NCBI GenBank assembly: GCA_950295325.1
Contig: OX485806.1
Span: 46,371,169-46,435,168, forward strand
Source: Polytrichum commune
Lineage: Eukaryota > Streptophyta > Polytrichopsida > Polytrichales > Polytrichaceae
Reading direction: 5' to 3'
DNA length: 64,000 bases
Positions within the stretch are counted from its first letter, which is position 1. Every line of letters starts with the position of its first letter. The notes under the pieces were generated by a model. The model saw only the letters and a list, made by a program, of their open reading frames with translations. It made no database searches and was not told the DNA's origin. The translations under genes were made by a program, and so were the position numbers. This document shows positions 45,621 through 60,100 of the stretch, in pieces.

Positions 45621-46930
45621 ATTCATGCACACACATTCTCATTCTCATTCCATATATACACTCTCACACATAGACACTCACATACACACATATATATATT
45701 ATCACTTACATTCACATAAACATTATCACACATATAGACAAACCACACACACATACACATATTATCACTCACACTCACATATACACTTAACTAAACATAC
45801 ACATACATACATATTCAAACACACTATCACTATCACTCACATTCACATATACTCTCTCATACATATATATAAATCACACACACATACATATTATCACTCA
45901 CTTACACTTACATACACACTTACCTAAACATGCACATACATACATATCACACACACATTATCATTCATATTCATGTACTCTCTCATACATATACAATCTC
46001 ATACATACACACATATTATTACTCACACTCACATTCACACTCTTACACACTTACACTCTCATACTCACACATATATAAATGTGCACACACATTTTCACAC
46101 ACACACACATTTTCATTCATACAAATATACACATACCTTTGTCAATGCATTTGGTGAAGACATTAGATTACACATTCCAAACCCTAACCTTTGGATTATT
46201 TTTCATATCCACACTAACAATCTTATCATTACACTCACATATATATTCACACACACACACACACACACATTTTCATTCATACAAATATACAAATATACAC
46301 ACATACATTTGTCAATGCATTTGGTGAAGACATTAGGTTACACATTCCAAATCCTAACCTTTGGATTATTTCTCATCTTCACACTAACACTCTTATCATT
46401 ACACTCACACATATATTCACACACACACACACACATTTCTATTCACACAAATATATAAACATACCTTTGTCATTGGATTTGGTGAAGACATGGGGTTGCA
46501 TACTCCAAGTTCCTCGTTTTTTATTTATCTTTTATATCCACACTAGTACTCTCATACTCATACACACATTCTCATTTATTCCCTCACACATTTATAGTAA
46601 ACCCTAATATTGCAAATATTGGGTTCCACACTCTAAGTTCCTCACTTTTGGCTTGTCTCTCATATCCACACTTACACTTCCATTCTCACACTCACAACTA
46701 CATTCTCACTCCCACCCACATACACATTCTTACTCACATTCTTACACTAACACACACATTGTCAAATATTCTCATTCACACTTTCACACTCTCATCCTCA
46801 CATACATACATTGTCATTCACACTCTCAATCACATTCTCATTCATACTTTCACATACTCACTCACACTTATACACACTCACATTCACACACACATTCTCA
46901 CTCTCATACTCAAACACTTATATAAAATCC
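45610..46930 (+). repeat. CA-rich low-complexity block with an embedded 160-170-bp repeat
   Basis: Interrupted CACA, CATA and TCACA runs dominate the plus strand. Three copies of a unit containing TTTGGTGAAGACATTAG-like sequence start near 46150, 46320 and 46479, with a fainter fourth near 46617. Long frames rich in His, Thr, Ser and Tyr here are translation artefacts of the repeat. Confidence 0.85.
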
Positions 46931-46974
46931 TAAAACTATTCATATATTGTATGAACACAAATTTGCGAATTTCT

Positions 46975-49625
46975 TAGAATTTTTTGGAAGTTTGGGCATT
47001 CGTTATAAAACTTTTTAGGAAAGGGGATCAATATATTCTTTTAAGTGGCATCTCGGATCCGAGATGCCACTTTCAAAATGATAATCGATCCCCCTTACCC
47101 ATAAGGTTTTATAACCAACTAAAAAAAATCCCTAATTATTGAGCTGATGTGGGAGGGCAAATTTCTCAATTTTGTGGAATTGTTTTGAACAAACTATGAA
47201 ACTTTCCAGGCAAGGGAGATCATTTGTCCTTTTGAAAGGGGCATCTCGGATCCGAGATGCCACAATATAAAAAGGAAAAACATCTACCTCCCATAAAAGT
47301 TTAAAAACAATTCGAAGAAATTTCAAAAAAATCACACAATCCAAAACTATTGATATATTGTATGAACACAATTTTTGGAATTTGTTGCAAATTATTTAGA
47401 TTTTTTTGGAATTTTCAAGCATTAATTATAAAACTTTATGGGAAGGGGGATCAGTATATTTTCTAAAGTGGCATCTCAGATCCGAGATGCCACTTTCAAA
47501 ATGATAATCGATCCCCCTTGCCCATAAGGTTTCATAACCAACTAAAAAAAATCCATAATTATTGAGCTGATGTGGGAGGACAAATTTCTGAATTTTGTGG
47601 AATTGTTTTGAACAAACTATGAAACTTTCTGCGCAAGGGAGATCATTTGTCCTTTTGAAAGGGGCATCTTGGATCCAAGATGCCACATTATAAAAAGAAA
47701 AAACATCTACCTCCCATAAAAATTTACAAGCAATTCGAAGAAATTCCAAAAAACTCGTACAATCCAAAACTATTGATATATTGTATGAACACAATTTTCG
47801 GAATTTATTGCAAATTTTTTAGAATTTGTTTGGAATTTTCGGGCATTAGTTATGAAACTTTATGGGAAGGGGCATCAATATATTCTTTTAAGTGGCATGT
47901 CGCATCCGAGATGCCACTTTCAAAATGATAATCGATCCCCCTTTCCCATAAGGCTTCATAACCAACTAAAAAACATCCATAATTATTGAGCTGATGTGGG
48001 AGGACAAATTTCTAAATTTTGTGGAATTGTTTTGAACAAACTATGAAACTTTCCGGGCAAGGGAGATCATTTGTCATTTTGAAAGGGGCATCTCGGATCC
48101 GAGATGCCACATTATAAAAAGATAAAACATCTACCTCCTATAAAAAGTTACAAGCAATTCGAAGAAATTCCAAAAAACTCGCACAATCCAAAACTATTGA
48201 TATATTGTATGAACACAATTTTCGGAATTTATTGCAAATTTTTTAGAATTTGTTTGGAATTTTTGGGCATTAGTTATGAAACTTTATGGGAAGGGGCATC
48301 AATATATTCTTTTAAGTGGCATGTCGCATCCGAGATGCCAATTTCAAAATGATAATCGATCCCCCTTGCCCATAAGGTTTCATAACCAATTAGAAGAAAT
48401 CTATAATTATTGAGCTGATGTGGGAGGACACATTTCTGAATTTTATGGAATTGTTTTGAACAAACTATGAAAGTTTCCGGGCAAGGGAGATGATTTGTCC
48501 TTTTGAAAGGGGCATCTCGGATCCGCGATGCCACATTATAAAATGAAAACACATCTACCTCCCATAAAAGTTTACAAACAATTCGAAGAAATTCCAAAAA
48601 AAATCACACAATCCAAAACTATTGATATATTGCATGAACAGAATTTTTGGAATTTGTTGCAAATTATTTAGATTTTTTTGAAATTTCCGGGCATTAGTTC
48701 TGAAATTTTATGGGAAGGGGGATCAATATATTTTTTAAAGTGGCATCTCGGATCCGAGATGCCACTTTCAAAATGATAATCGATCCCCCTTGCCGATAAG
48801 GTTTCCTAACCAACTAAAAAAAATCCATCATTATTGAGCTGATGTGGGAGGACAAAATTCTGAATTTTGTGGAATTGTTTTGAACAAACTATGAAACTTT
48901 CTGGGCAAGGAAGATGACTTGTCCTTTTGAAAGGGGCATCTCGGATCCGAGATGCCAAATTATAGAAAAAAAAAACATCTACCTCCCATAAAAGTTTACA
49001 AACAATTCAAAGAAATTTCAAAAAAATCCAAAAAACTTCCAGAGAACTCACACAATCCAAAACTATTGATATATTGTATGAACACAATTTTTGGAAGTTT
49101 TTGCAAATTATTTACAATTATTTGGAATTTTCGTGCATTAGTTATGAAACTTTCTGGGAAGGGGGATCAATATATTTTCTAAAGTGGCATCTCGGATCCG
49201 AGATGCCACTTTCAAAATGATAATCGATCCCCTTTGCCCATAATGTTTCATAACCAACTAAGAAAAAACAATAATTATTGAGTTGATGTGGGAGGACAAA
49301 AGTCTGAATTTTGTGGAATTGTTTTGAACAAACTATGAAACTTTCCGGGCAAGGGAGATCATTTGTCCTTTTGAAAGGGGCATCTCGGATCCGAGATGCC
49401 ATATTATAAAAAGAAAAACATCTACCTCCCATAAAAGTTTACAAACAATTCGAAGAAATTTCAAAAAAATCACACAATCCAAAACTATTGATATATTGTA
49501 TGAACACAATTTTTGGAAGTTTTTGCAAATTAATTAGAATTATTTGGACTTTTCGGGCATTAGTTATGAAACTTTCTAGGAGGGGGGGATCAATATTCCC
49601 CTTCCAAATTCTTATTCAACTTGAG
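46975..49625. repeat. Palindromic tandem array, about 424-bp unit, six units, twelve palindromes
   Basis: Each unit holds two near-perfect palindromes with the core GCATCTCGGATCCGAGATGC. The central six bases (GGATCC or a variant) lie at 47055, 47248, 47478, 47671, 47902, 48095, 48326, 48519, 48750, 48943, 49194 and 49387. Spacing alternates 193 and 230-231 bp, with one 251-bp step caused by about 20 extra bases near 49030. The first palindrome of each unit has arms extending to about 30 bp (AAGTGG...CCACTT). Weaker inverted matches continue outward (AAACTTTATGGG / CCCATAAGGTTT). No coding function is supported. Confidence 0.9.
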
Positions 49626-52600
49626 GATGTCATCATATATTTAAAAGTCCCTCTAAGAACAATCATTGGTAAAAACGTAAAAAACCTCGTGTGAGAAAAA
49701 ATGAAATGGATTTTATTTAAGATACATAATTTTTATTTTTTTAGGATATAAGATAACATCCTCTTGATGTAAATTTGGAAATTATATAGTTTACCGTATG
49801 GTTTTAGTTGTGGCATTTTATTATTTATATTTAAAATAATATAAATAAAAAATATATTTGATTTATTTATAGGTTCAACACAAATAATCTACCATTAGTT
49901 TTTTTGTATAAAAAATAGGCAAAATGTATGTGGACATGTGGATGATTTTTTTGAGATGGTAGCTTTTGAATGAGAAGTACAATTATCCAGGAATGAAAAT
50001 GTTAATTGGTTTATTTAGGATTTTTAAGGTGTTCAAGAACCATATGCAGGATATTAAGGTGGTAAAAACTATTTTTTGGATGTCATGCATTAGACAAGCA
50101 TGGAAGAGGCAATCTTAGGATTTTGAAAGGGGTTGTTGAGCTCAATTTGTCATTTCCATTTGTAGGTTTTTGTTTAACCTCTAGTCGGCGACCGCAATTT
50201 CTTTAGACAGAGCACTTGCTCATTTTGTTTCGATTTTGGAGCCTTTGTTTTTGTGATTCAAAGGTTGAACATTTATTCATTGTTTGAACTTCATGATGTC
50301 TGTGCAAGAATTTTTTGGTTGTGTTCAAGGTGTTGGAATTTTCAAATCCTTTGTATGTGTTAACACTTGAAGGTTAATTACAATGTAATGTTGAAGTTCA
50401 ATCCTTAAGTATATATTTCAGAATGTATATTAAAGTTGAAGGTGTAATGTCTTTGTTGTTGTTGATTTGTTATGTATATTGGAGTTGAAATTTATCTATG
50501 TCGATGTTAATTTACTACTATATATATTGTTGCTATGCTAGTTAGATGCTAACATTTATAGTAAGATGGTTGTACGTGTGTTATATACATAGTAATATTT
50601 GCAAAGTGTAATGTATGCATAATGTATGTGCGCATTATCCACACAAAATTTCTACTACTTATAAATAAGACAAAGTGATTATAATTATGTGATTCTAAAA
50701 TTTACATATAATGATAGGGTGTTAGAAAATACCATCCAATAGAAATTTAACTACTTATAGAGTGGAAAATATTCAACGAAAGAAGGTAAATACCCCCTAT
50801 TAAATGGGGGGTTTTCGCATGTGTAGACATAAATTAAATGTAAATGCTCCAGGGAAAGCCCTATTAGTTGAGTGTTTAATGGATCAAGAATTTAATTGAA
50901 TACATTTTTAAGGCATGTCTATCTCATCTTGTATTCATTTGAGGGAAACATTACATTTATTTTAAACTTAATTTTTTAATTTTATCTTGTTTTATACAAA
51001 TTTTAGACAATTATGTGTTTAATATATCTACTTGCATATTAATTGCACCAACTTCTAAAATATGTAGATTTTTCTTGATTTTTTTGTCAACCTAAATTAC
51101 TTGGCTTTGTAGATCAATGTGTTTTTCAAATGTTTACAAATTTTTCCTCTACAAAATTCAAATTTAATATATAATTTTGAATTATTTTCACTTAAACCTA
51201 TACAAGGTAAGGGGGTTGTGAACTTGACCGTGCTTGCGCCATGCATGTATTTTTACATGACAAAATTGAAAGGGGCTACAAAAAATTGTAAAGATGATGA
51301 CAATTGGAAGTGAAATGACAGAGCATAAAACACAATGTATCCATATTTCATGGGATATATCTAAATATGAAGGCTCTAATTGACAATGGAAAAAATGATA
51401 AGGATTTCAATTGTGTTTCACTTGAATTGTACGTGCTCAAGCATCTAAATAGTTTGAATTTTGGGCTTCGGTATTGTTGGCATATGTTGAGAGGGATATC
51501 ACATTGGACAAAACTTTGTAATGATTTGGTGAGAATTTTTTAATGCCTTAGCATGAAGGGTTTGTTGATGCTTTGGGTGTTCAAAAATATTCTACAATGG
51601 AAAGCGAGGTTGTAGAACACTCATTACTTAGAGCTTTGATGCACAATGATGCTTCATGGGCAATTAAAAAAACACACCATCTAGCCCTCCAATTTTTCTC
51701 CTTTTTTTTCACCTTTGCCTTCCTACAAGAAACCAACACATGCATCCACCTACTCTTCATGTACACAAACACCACCCTTGATAACATTCAAACAACCAAA
51801 TACAATGAGTTTGTATGGTAAAAACATAAACTATTACCCTCCCACTCCTCAATAAGAGTCACATTCTTAATGAACGTCCACACTCACCTTGGAAGCCCTC
51901 ATGAAAACACAATCAACCCATGGATATACTCGTGCCTCTACACCACAAATCTTGTTGACGCCTTGCCAAACTTTGACCTCACATCCTTGTCATCACCACC
52001 ACCTCTACCCCAAAAAACACACACCACACCACCCAAAAATTGTGCCTACAATTCATTGAATTCACATTATGCCAAGATCATGATCCCACCCCCAACATCC
52101 AACAAAACAATTACCAACCTTTGGTGGATTCACTGAAAAAAAGTTGAATGGTATGTAACACTCATTATTTTTACAGCATGCTTCTAAAAGGCATACACAT
52201 GAACAACATCACGAACTTCTTCGAACAATGCTACATGCCTTTAATGCCCATACATGCATATGTGCAACAAATCCACCTAATAGCTATCAAATAACCTACA
52301 CTACTTATGCTTAAAAATTTGGAAAACCATCAGCCACTAGTATTTTCCAACATTCAATCTCTTGATATTTTGGGGGATTTTTGAGGATGAGGTGAATGAG
52401 AGAGGATCATTAGAATGTCAAGAGGCCAACATTAAGCTTTTTGGGGGAGACCATTCATTTACAAATGAGATCCAAGACCTTGATTGTTGGGTTAAAAAAC
52501 AACAACATGAGATTTGGCCATAGCCATAGTCAAACAACAATTTTCAATCAAGTTTTGACATGAACCCAAGTATGTTTTAGTTTACGTAGTTAAAATCATA

Positions 52601-55130
52601 TTATTGATGAGTAATAGAACCAACGTTACTTCAACATGTACAAACAATACCAAATTATTATGAGATCATATGCATTATTTTATTATTAAATTATTTTATA
52701 TTTTTAAGAGTCGGCTTCATTTTTTGTTAGTAAAAATTGAATTTCAAGTGCCAAAATATGTTAGAAATTGCTCGTGTGTTGTGTTCAATGAGTGCTGAAG
52801 AATTTCAATCAATTTGGTTGTAATGGTTGATGTAATTGCACGCTTCAAGAATTGTGTTTCATAGCTTATTTTGCAGTTGGATGAGCTCTATTTGTTGCCA
52901 AACAACCATGATTTATAATTCAAACAAACATGAAAATGGACCAATGGACATATATAGTGGTTGACATTTTGATTTTGGGCAGTCATACAATCCTAAAATT
53001 CATGATTCGATAGTCAAACATTTAGACAATTAAACAATTTATGACATTTGAATCTTGCGGCTTGTTGTTGCATTGGTGGGTGACAACTGCAATAAAATCA
53101 AAGGTTGGCCATGGTGTTTTAAATAAGGCTAATAATAAGCCTTTACCCCATTTGCTTGTTGTATGATGGGTGATCATGCCCTCATAGCTCGGATAAAATG
53201 CCTATATGACCAAATTCTAATGGTGGCCAAGCTATTTAACCATTGTAGTCTATAGCCATGCGAGGTTTGGGGTAGGTCTACTAACTTTGATTTGTTTGCT
53301 ATCATGCTACTTTGAATTCTTATAACACAAATTCTATGCGAATTTTTGTAAGGACCCCCCCCACACACACCTATAATTGTTTTTGTTGAGCAAAAAAACA
53401 ACATACAATCATAATCAATTGACATTCATTTGACATTCATTTGAAGTTTTTGAAGAACATATATTTCAAGGATCTTTGACATCCCAAATATGGCCACATT
53501 TATAGGTTCCTATCGGTAATAATATGACATGAGCTCAAAAATGCTTTTAGATCACTCCTATGCCTTTATTTATTTATTTATTTGAATTTATCCCTACGTT
53601 CAATCCCCTACAAGGCATTTAAACTCAAATGTCACATAAAATGAGTCAAAAATTCAATTCCAAGCCAAATTATCATAGTTTTTGGAGCTCATGTGAATGT
53701 TTTATTCAATATCAAATTGAAGATTCTTCATTTTTATAGAACAAAATACAGGTTCTTTCCATCAAATTGATATTGGGCATAACATAGTTACTAATTAAAA
53801 AGGCTGCAGTCAAATATATTTTAGATATGTGTATTTTTGGTATTTATTTTTAAATCCAAATTCAATTGTTCCCTAATCAAATATAAGTGTTTGACTAAAC
53901 TTAATAATAGAATTAGGCTTTCTTACTTTGTGGGGTTCAAATTTGTAGATTGTTCATTATGATTTATAGGATTTTGTAACTTTTGACAATTACGTTTATT
54001 GTAAGATGTTTATTTTTCAATACTATATATTTTTCATTGGTTCTTGATTTTTTTACTTGATGTTGTTTTGTAGTTTATTTTTTATTTTTAATAGGTTAGA
54101 TTGTTTTCTAAATGTTTTTGATGAATTCTCATGTTGTTGTTGAGCTAGGATGACATATGTCCAAATTAATTACCTTACTAATGCTCCCCATCCATGGCCT
54201 TTGAGCTCTCATGGAGTTTCCGTGTGAGGGGTGGACATTTGTGCAATGTGTACCTTTTCCTTGTGTTGTCACATTCACATGGTGTAATTTATCACCTCTC
54301 AAAATTGTGCAATGGATTAATGTAAAATGCTATACAAGGTCCAATTTTGTTTTTTTGAGTGCATACGTTGCCACATATTTTTTTCCAACGGTTTAAATAA
54401 ATGTGCTCAATGTGCCATCTAATATCCACTCAATGCTTCCGCCCCAACACCATGACATGAGATTCTTAGATAATTTATTAATAGAATGTTCATCGAAAAC
54501 AAAATATTTTCAAATGAATCCTAAAACATATAGTAGGGATTTTTTTGCCATGTGTAGTAATTCGACTGTCATATAGAACTTCATGACTGTGACCTCCTAC
54601 TACTAGTTGCAGTGCCACGAACCCCTTTCTAACATCAACTTGCTAATGCTAACTTACAATCATGGAAGTAATTTGTAAATTATATGTTATGGCGGCTTCT
54701 CATGGGATATGCCAATATAAGAGCCCGACCGACAAAAGAATGTGACCAATCTTTTTTTTATCTTGTTAAAGAGGGACCTTTTACATACTTAATGTCAATG
54801 AAAATGCCTTACTAACTTCCTCAACACATGTGCAAGTACACCTATAACATTTGTTAAATAATACAAGCATTTAGAATCCAAACAATTGCATTCCCCCCAT
54901 TCCACAATGTAAAATATATTTGGAACCCAAGTGAATGACAGACTCATCATTAGAATGCTTTGGAAGCTGTACAATTGATGTTGTTCAATTGTTAACTTCA
55001 TGGCTAAATGAATTTTAAAAATTTCTCAGAATCGTCTGTCTTGTTGGCGGGGACAACAGGGGTCCAAGCTACTCCTAGATATATAGATATGTTTATCTAC
55101 TTATTCTACAATGGACGAGAGATGGGTATG
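49626..55130. other. No recognised gene; AT-rich
   Basis: About 5.5 kb of AT-rich DNA on both strands. Frames at 51573-51821, 51870-52136, 53174-53425 and 54211-54396 have no recognisable domain, no matching splice context and no repeat partner in the window. Confidence 0.45.
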
Positions 55131-55139
55131 CGGATGATG

Positions 55140-55255
55140 ATTCGCTTTATTTCCTCGTTGCTGTCCTGTTCGTGATGGAGGAGAATTTTGAGCTGTTCAG
55201 GAGAGGAAGAGGCTGGAAACCCTAGATGTCGCAACAAGGAAACATCTTGGTTATG
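55140..55255 (+). other. Possible 5' exon of the zinc-ribbon gene
   Basis: A GC-richer stretch ends at 55255 with ATG followed by GTATGT, a good donor site. An ATG at 55226 opens ten codons (MSQQGNILVM) that would join in phase to an acceptor TAG at 57131-57133, just before AATATGG. If used, it adds twelve residues upstream of the ATG at 57137; otherwise it is a 5' untranslated exon. The splice-site match is the only evidence. Confidence 0.3.
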
Positions 55256-57136
55256 GTATGTCCGAGAGCTATCTCCACATCTTCACCGAGAGAGGCCACA
55301 TCCATCTCTTTGCGCAGATTTGCCCTCCCTGTGAGAAATCTTCAGTAATTGTCCCTGGATGCTTGGACTGGCAATTCCCACCTATCACGCTAAAGGCACA
55401 CACCCCGAAGCTGGTAAGCAAAACTCCCCAAATACCAAACCCACCCTCCTACCGTCTCGATTATGGCTTGACTGCTCATCGCAACCCTCGGCAATGTTGG
55501 ATTGGGTCGGGCCCAGGGTCTTTTCTCCACTGAAGTCTTGATGCGAGAAGGAGAGGGGCCGTGTAGGTTCTTCGAATTTAGGCCTTACTGGCAGTGCGAA
55601 CTCTGTGCTCGGGGCATATCAGGGAGTATTCTTTTTGGAAAATGGCGTGAGCTGTAGTTGCGAGGATAGGGTTAAGAAGTGTTGAAAGAGTCTTTTATGG
55701 TTGTTCGAGAATTGGTCTTGGTGTACTCATTTGGTCGTTTAGGTGCCATTCTGCCACTATAGGGATATGGTATTTCTATAACTTCCAAGTCGATAGGACC
55801 CTTATGTTCTCGTCGTGGAAGGTCACCAGTTAGGATGCCGGATTTCGGATTGGCGACGGTGCGCATGGTGTTTTTTGTTCTCCGGAGTAGGAATGGGGAT
55901 TCCCGTAGCTGGGCTTGCACTTCTATTGAATATATGTCTTTTCTGCCAGGTCATCTTCCAGGACGTGTGTGTGGTTATTGAAACTAAGCATTGGCAGGAC
56001 ATGCGCGTGTAGGGTTACTAGTGTCTTGATGTGAGGGCGTGAGGAAAAGTGGCCTACGGATGAATACAGGAAAGCGGAATGGCTGACGTTTGTTTGGTAG
56101 TCTTCATGTGTTTAGGAGAGTAGTGCGGTAGTAGGCTTTTCTAAGTTTTTGAATTCAGGTCTTCCTGGCAGCTCGAATTTTGTGCTAGTCTGCCCTTAAA
56201 AACTTGTTTGAATTGTTGGTGGTAGCGCGTGTGGGCAGGAGGTGCGAGGTCAGGGCTCATCGTGTCGTAATAAGTACGGCTGGCGAACATATTGGGTTGG
56301 GTGCTACGTCTAGTATTGAAGCCGAAGGGATTTATGTCTAGACTACGATACAAAAGGTCAAGACAGCTGTACAGACTCTCTGTCTAAGAAGTTTGGAAGA
56401 GTTGCTTGATTTGAGGAGGATATTCTACGGGACGGAAAATATACTACTTTGCAGTGGTGTACCTGTGATAACAGATGCATTGCCGTGGTAGATTATAATG
56501 AGTTTGCAAGAAATGGGCTACTTAAATTACAAGGAAAATACATTTTGCTCTTTATATTGTGATGATGGGAGCACTGCAGGGTTTTCTAGTTCTATGAATT
56601 TATGTCTCCATGGCAAAGTTCATGTTGTCATGGTATGTGCTCCAGGAAGTGTGGTTGTTTGAAATGTGCAATAGGGAGGGTAGGGTCAGAGCTGTCATGA
56701 ATGTGGCTGGCGAATGCCTGGGATGGGTGCTCGTTCCCTTGGAGACCACCTGTCTCGAGGATTGAAGCTGGAGGGGGTTTTATGTCTCGAATGCGGTGGA
56801 GCGCACACTGGATTCGCTCTGTTTTTGCACATTAGGTGTTCCTTTAAACAACACCCATTCTCATTTGCCACCGGAAGAACCGGGCATTTGTATGAATTTT
56901 CTAAGCATGTAAATAATGTGTTCTCTTGATGGACTTGGATGTTTTCAGGGTGAGATGGGCGTGGAATGTATCTTTGAGTAGTCTATGCTTTTTCAAGAAC
57001 AGTTTGTTTTGAAAGAATTGTTTTGGAAAGTCTCAGCAGAATATTCTTTATCTTCTGGCCCTGTATCCCCTCTTCAGTCTTATAGTCTGATCTCTGACAA
57101 AAGTTTATTTTGGTTTTAATGGTGGGTAACTAGAAT
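55256..57136. other. No gene of its own; upstream region or first intron of the zinc-ribbon gene
   Basis: Contains overlapping short frames on both strands (for example 55258-55541 and 56714-56929) without recognisable domains. Confidence 0.35.
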
Positions 57137-60100
57137 ATGGCGGCGAAGGTTATTTTTGTCAACCAGAATGATAAGGCACAAAGTTTCAAGGTGAATCTTT
57201 TCGGATCTGGTCGGAATCGCGTCAAAGTTGCCAATGTCCTCGCAGTTTTCAAAGCCTCTGTGGCCATTATGGGAGATGGCAGCATTATGGAAGCTGATGA
57301 TGATGGTTTAAGCATGGACACTTTCAATTCTGGAGCCACATATACCATAACCTGTCTACCACAAGGTTGTTTTCATACCCCGCAATTGTATATCACTGTT
57401 AAGTATTTAGTGGTGAGAAGCTGCAGAGATTCTCGGACTATAACAGGATGCTGGATTTCACCTATACATCTTGTCCTACAAGATAGGCGGTTCTTAGCAA
57501 TGACTGCTTCTTGTCTTAATATTATAAAGTGAATGCTCTCGGATGATCAAGATAATTACGCTCTGGACTTTTGAGTTCAAAGGCATCCAGTTAAAAGCCT
57601 GGTCAGCTCAAAGATGGCTATACTTTTAATGTGTTGCAGAAGGAGAAACTAATTACTATTTGTAAATGAGCAGACCCTCACTTAGCTGTGCAAGGTTTTC
57701 AGAGGCCATCAGAATCATCTGAAGATTGTAAGGTCCTTGATTGACCACCTTTATATTAGTTGCAGAGCCAAATTCACAGGACTAACAACAATGGCAGTTT
57801 TACACCGCAACATTAACTTGTAGTACAGTGCAGGTGGGGGGCCTTCTATCAAAATTCATTGCCCCATGATAAAATTGAGTTGAGGATTGAGAACTTTACT
57901 ATTTGATGTAGTGTTCAAATTCTGACTTAGCTGTGCTAACAAGGACATCATTTTTATCTGGCAATTATGAATCTTTTGTGACCTCCTGATGACCTACAGA
58001 GACAAGCTTACAGCAGCTGATGTATTGTAATGGCATTATTTGATGTCTGTGAAATTGGAGTTGTGTAATCTCTACACTGCATGAGAACACTTTGAGCTCA
58101 AATCCATGCATTACAGCTGTCTCTTGAAACTTGGAAAATTGTAATATCTATTCAACGCACATTGTGCTGGAAGTAACTAGGAGAAGAATATTGACCTTGA
58201 TATGAGAACTCAGATATTGGACAACTGATTGTTTCTGCCAAGTTCCCCAGCTGGCTGGAATCAGTACAAGGGGATACTGATAATACCTCCAATGTTGATG
58301 TTATTTTCTCAGAGCAGCAAGCAATGCATACAGTAGCTGAGGAGCCACCTGTAATTATGCCATTGCAGACTTGGGGAGCTAATCCAGGAGGTAATTCCTC
58401 TCTATTTGTTTGGTTCTGTTGTGTACCATGTTCATTAGTGTGAGATTCCGGAGTTGAAAAGCACATTAGGTTATGCAGAAATTGGAATAAATATGCCCAA
58501 TCAAAACGTGTTTCTCATTCCACTCTCTGTACATTTCTTCAAATTATATTAGAGGAAAGTGTCAGACATGCAAAAATTCACCAAGTCATACTGGGTCATT
58601 GTTTTTGTTGGCATTGAATGGAAGAAGATATCTACACTGGTATGTGCAATTATGTTGACCTTGTGAATAGGTTGAATCTTTACCTATGCAAATTACCTTG
58701 GGTCAAAACCAACCACAGTTGAAAAGTATTTCATGTATTCTGTTACTGTGGTAATAAATTTACAAAATAGTGTGCAATCTTGATAAATTATTGTGGGTCA
58801 ACCTAATCGCACATTGCAGTCTAGCTGTGAGGGGAACATAACACCATTCATAACTTTTGGTGTTGATGACATCAATAAAACATCAAAGCAGTTGTAGGGA
58901 TGGAAAATTGGTGGAAAATTCCAATTAGGAAATAAAAGTTGTTTGGACACTTGAATTGTAGCACTACACTATTTGTCCACTTGAAATATTATTTTGAATA
59001 TTATTCAATTTTCCAATTGGCTTGAGGAATGCAACCAAAGCCAAGGTGGTGGGTGAGGAGCAATGAATATTGTCTCAATCGATCATTGTTTTAACAACTT
59101 ATCAGGTTCACAGATTCAGGTGCAGCAAGCACTTCCTTGGAAGAGAAGGTCACAAATACTCACAGTATCAACCCATGGAAAAGATGTAGTGTAGACTATA
59201 ATATTTCCCCCCCTTCTTTAACTTTATTAACCCATTTACACTCACGGATGTATAGATGTAAGGTGCCTCTACCTCACAAATTATTGGATGAGGTTTGCTA
59301 CCTGTTAAGGAGAAATACATGGCAATTCTGAAGGTTTTTGCATGGGTCTGATCAAATCATTTTGTATTCATCTTAAAGATGACAAACTTTTCTATTTAAT
59401 TCTACATGCCTTATAGCAATGCCTAGATACATAAATCACGAAGCTGTATATGAACTTGAAATTGATTATGAAAAGCTCCTAAGGTAGTGGTTCAGTTTCA
59501 GTAAATGTATATGTGCCGACTGGACCATTCAACTACAGCACTTCAATGCGTAGGGCAGATTCATAGGTATTCTTTGACTTGTTTTTGGACTTGCAATCTG
59601 GTTGTGTCACAAGGGTATCCATTTCATCAAATGTTGAGGTCTATACAGGATATGGTATTCATCTCGTGATTTCACATTCTTATACTGCCAGAAGTCTTTG
59701 TCTCAAACAAGTCTCTGATGTCTTGGTGCACTGAAGTGTCTAACAATATTTGTAGGTGATGGGCACCTTGGAAATGTTTCTGAACAGAGATCAATGAATA
59801 AGGCAATGTGCTCGGAATTCTATAATGAAGCATAACTAATACACACATTGTTCATCCCTGATCAAGAGAACAAGAATTGTTCTTAGAACATCTTGAGAAA
59901 AAGTATTTCTCAATCGATTGTAACCAAGTTTGCAGCGGTATTGCAGAAGTACGGTCAATTGCAAATCCGAATATAAATGCACCCAAGGAAAAGCGTAAGG
60001 GGAAAAAGAGAGGTTACGCAGGGCTGCCCATCATGGTCTGTGACCAAGGGGGTCTAGAAACAGTGGAGCCCTCATCGTCTCATGTTGGTCAGCTCTAGTT

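Noticed and set aside
45625-46977. Long His/Thr/Ser/Tyr-rich open frames (up to about 160 codons)
   Set aside because: They are translations of interrupted CA-type simple repeats, open in several frames at once.
47132-49694. Similar open frames of 80-120 codons on both strands (for example 47426-47794 minus)
   Set aside because: They recur because the 424-bp unit recurs. Frames differ between units and run through the palindromes on both strands, so no coding function is supported.
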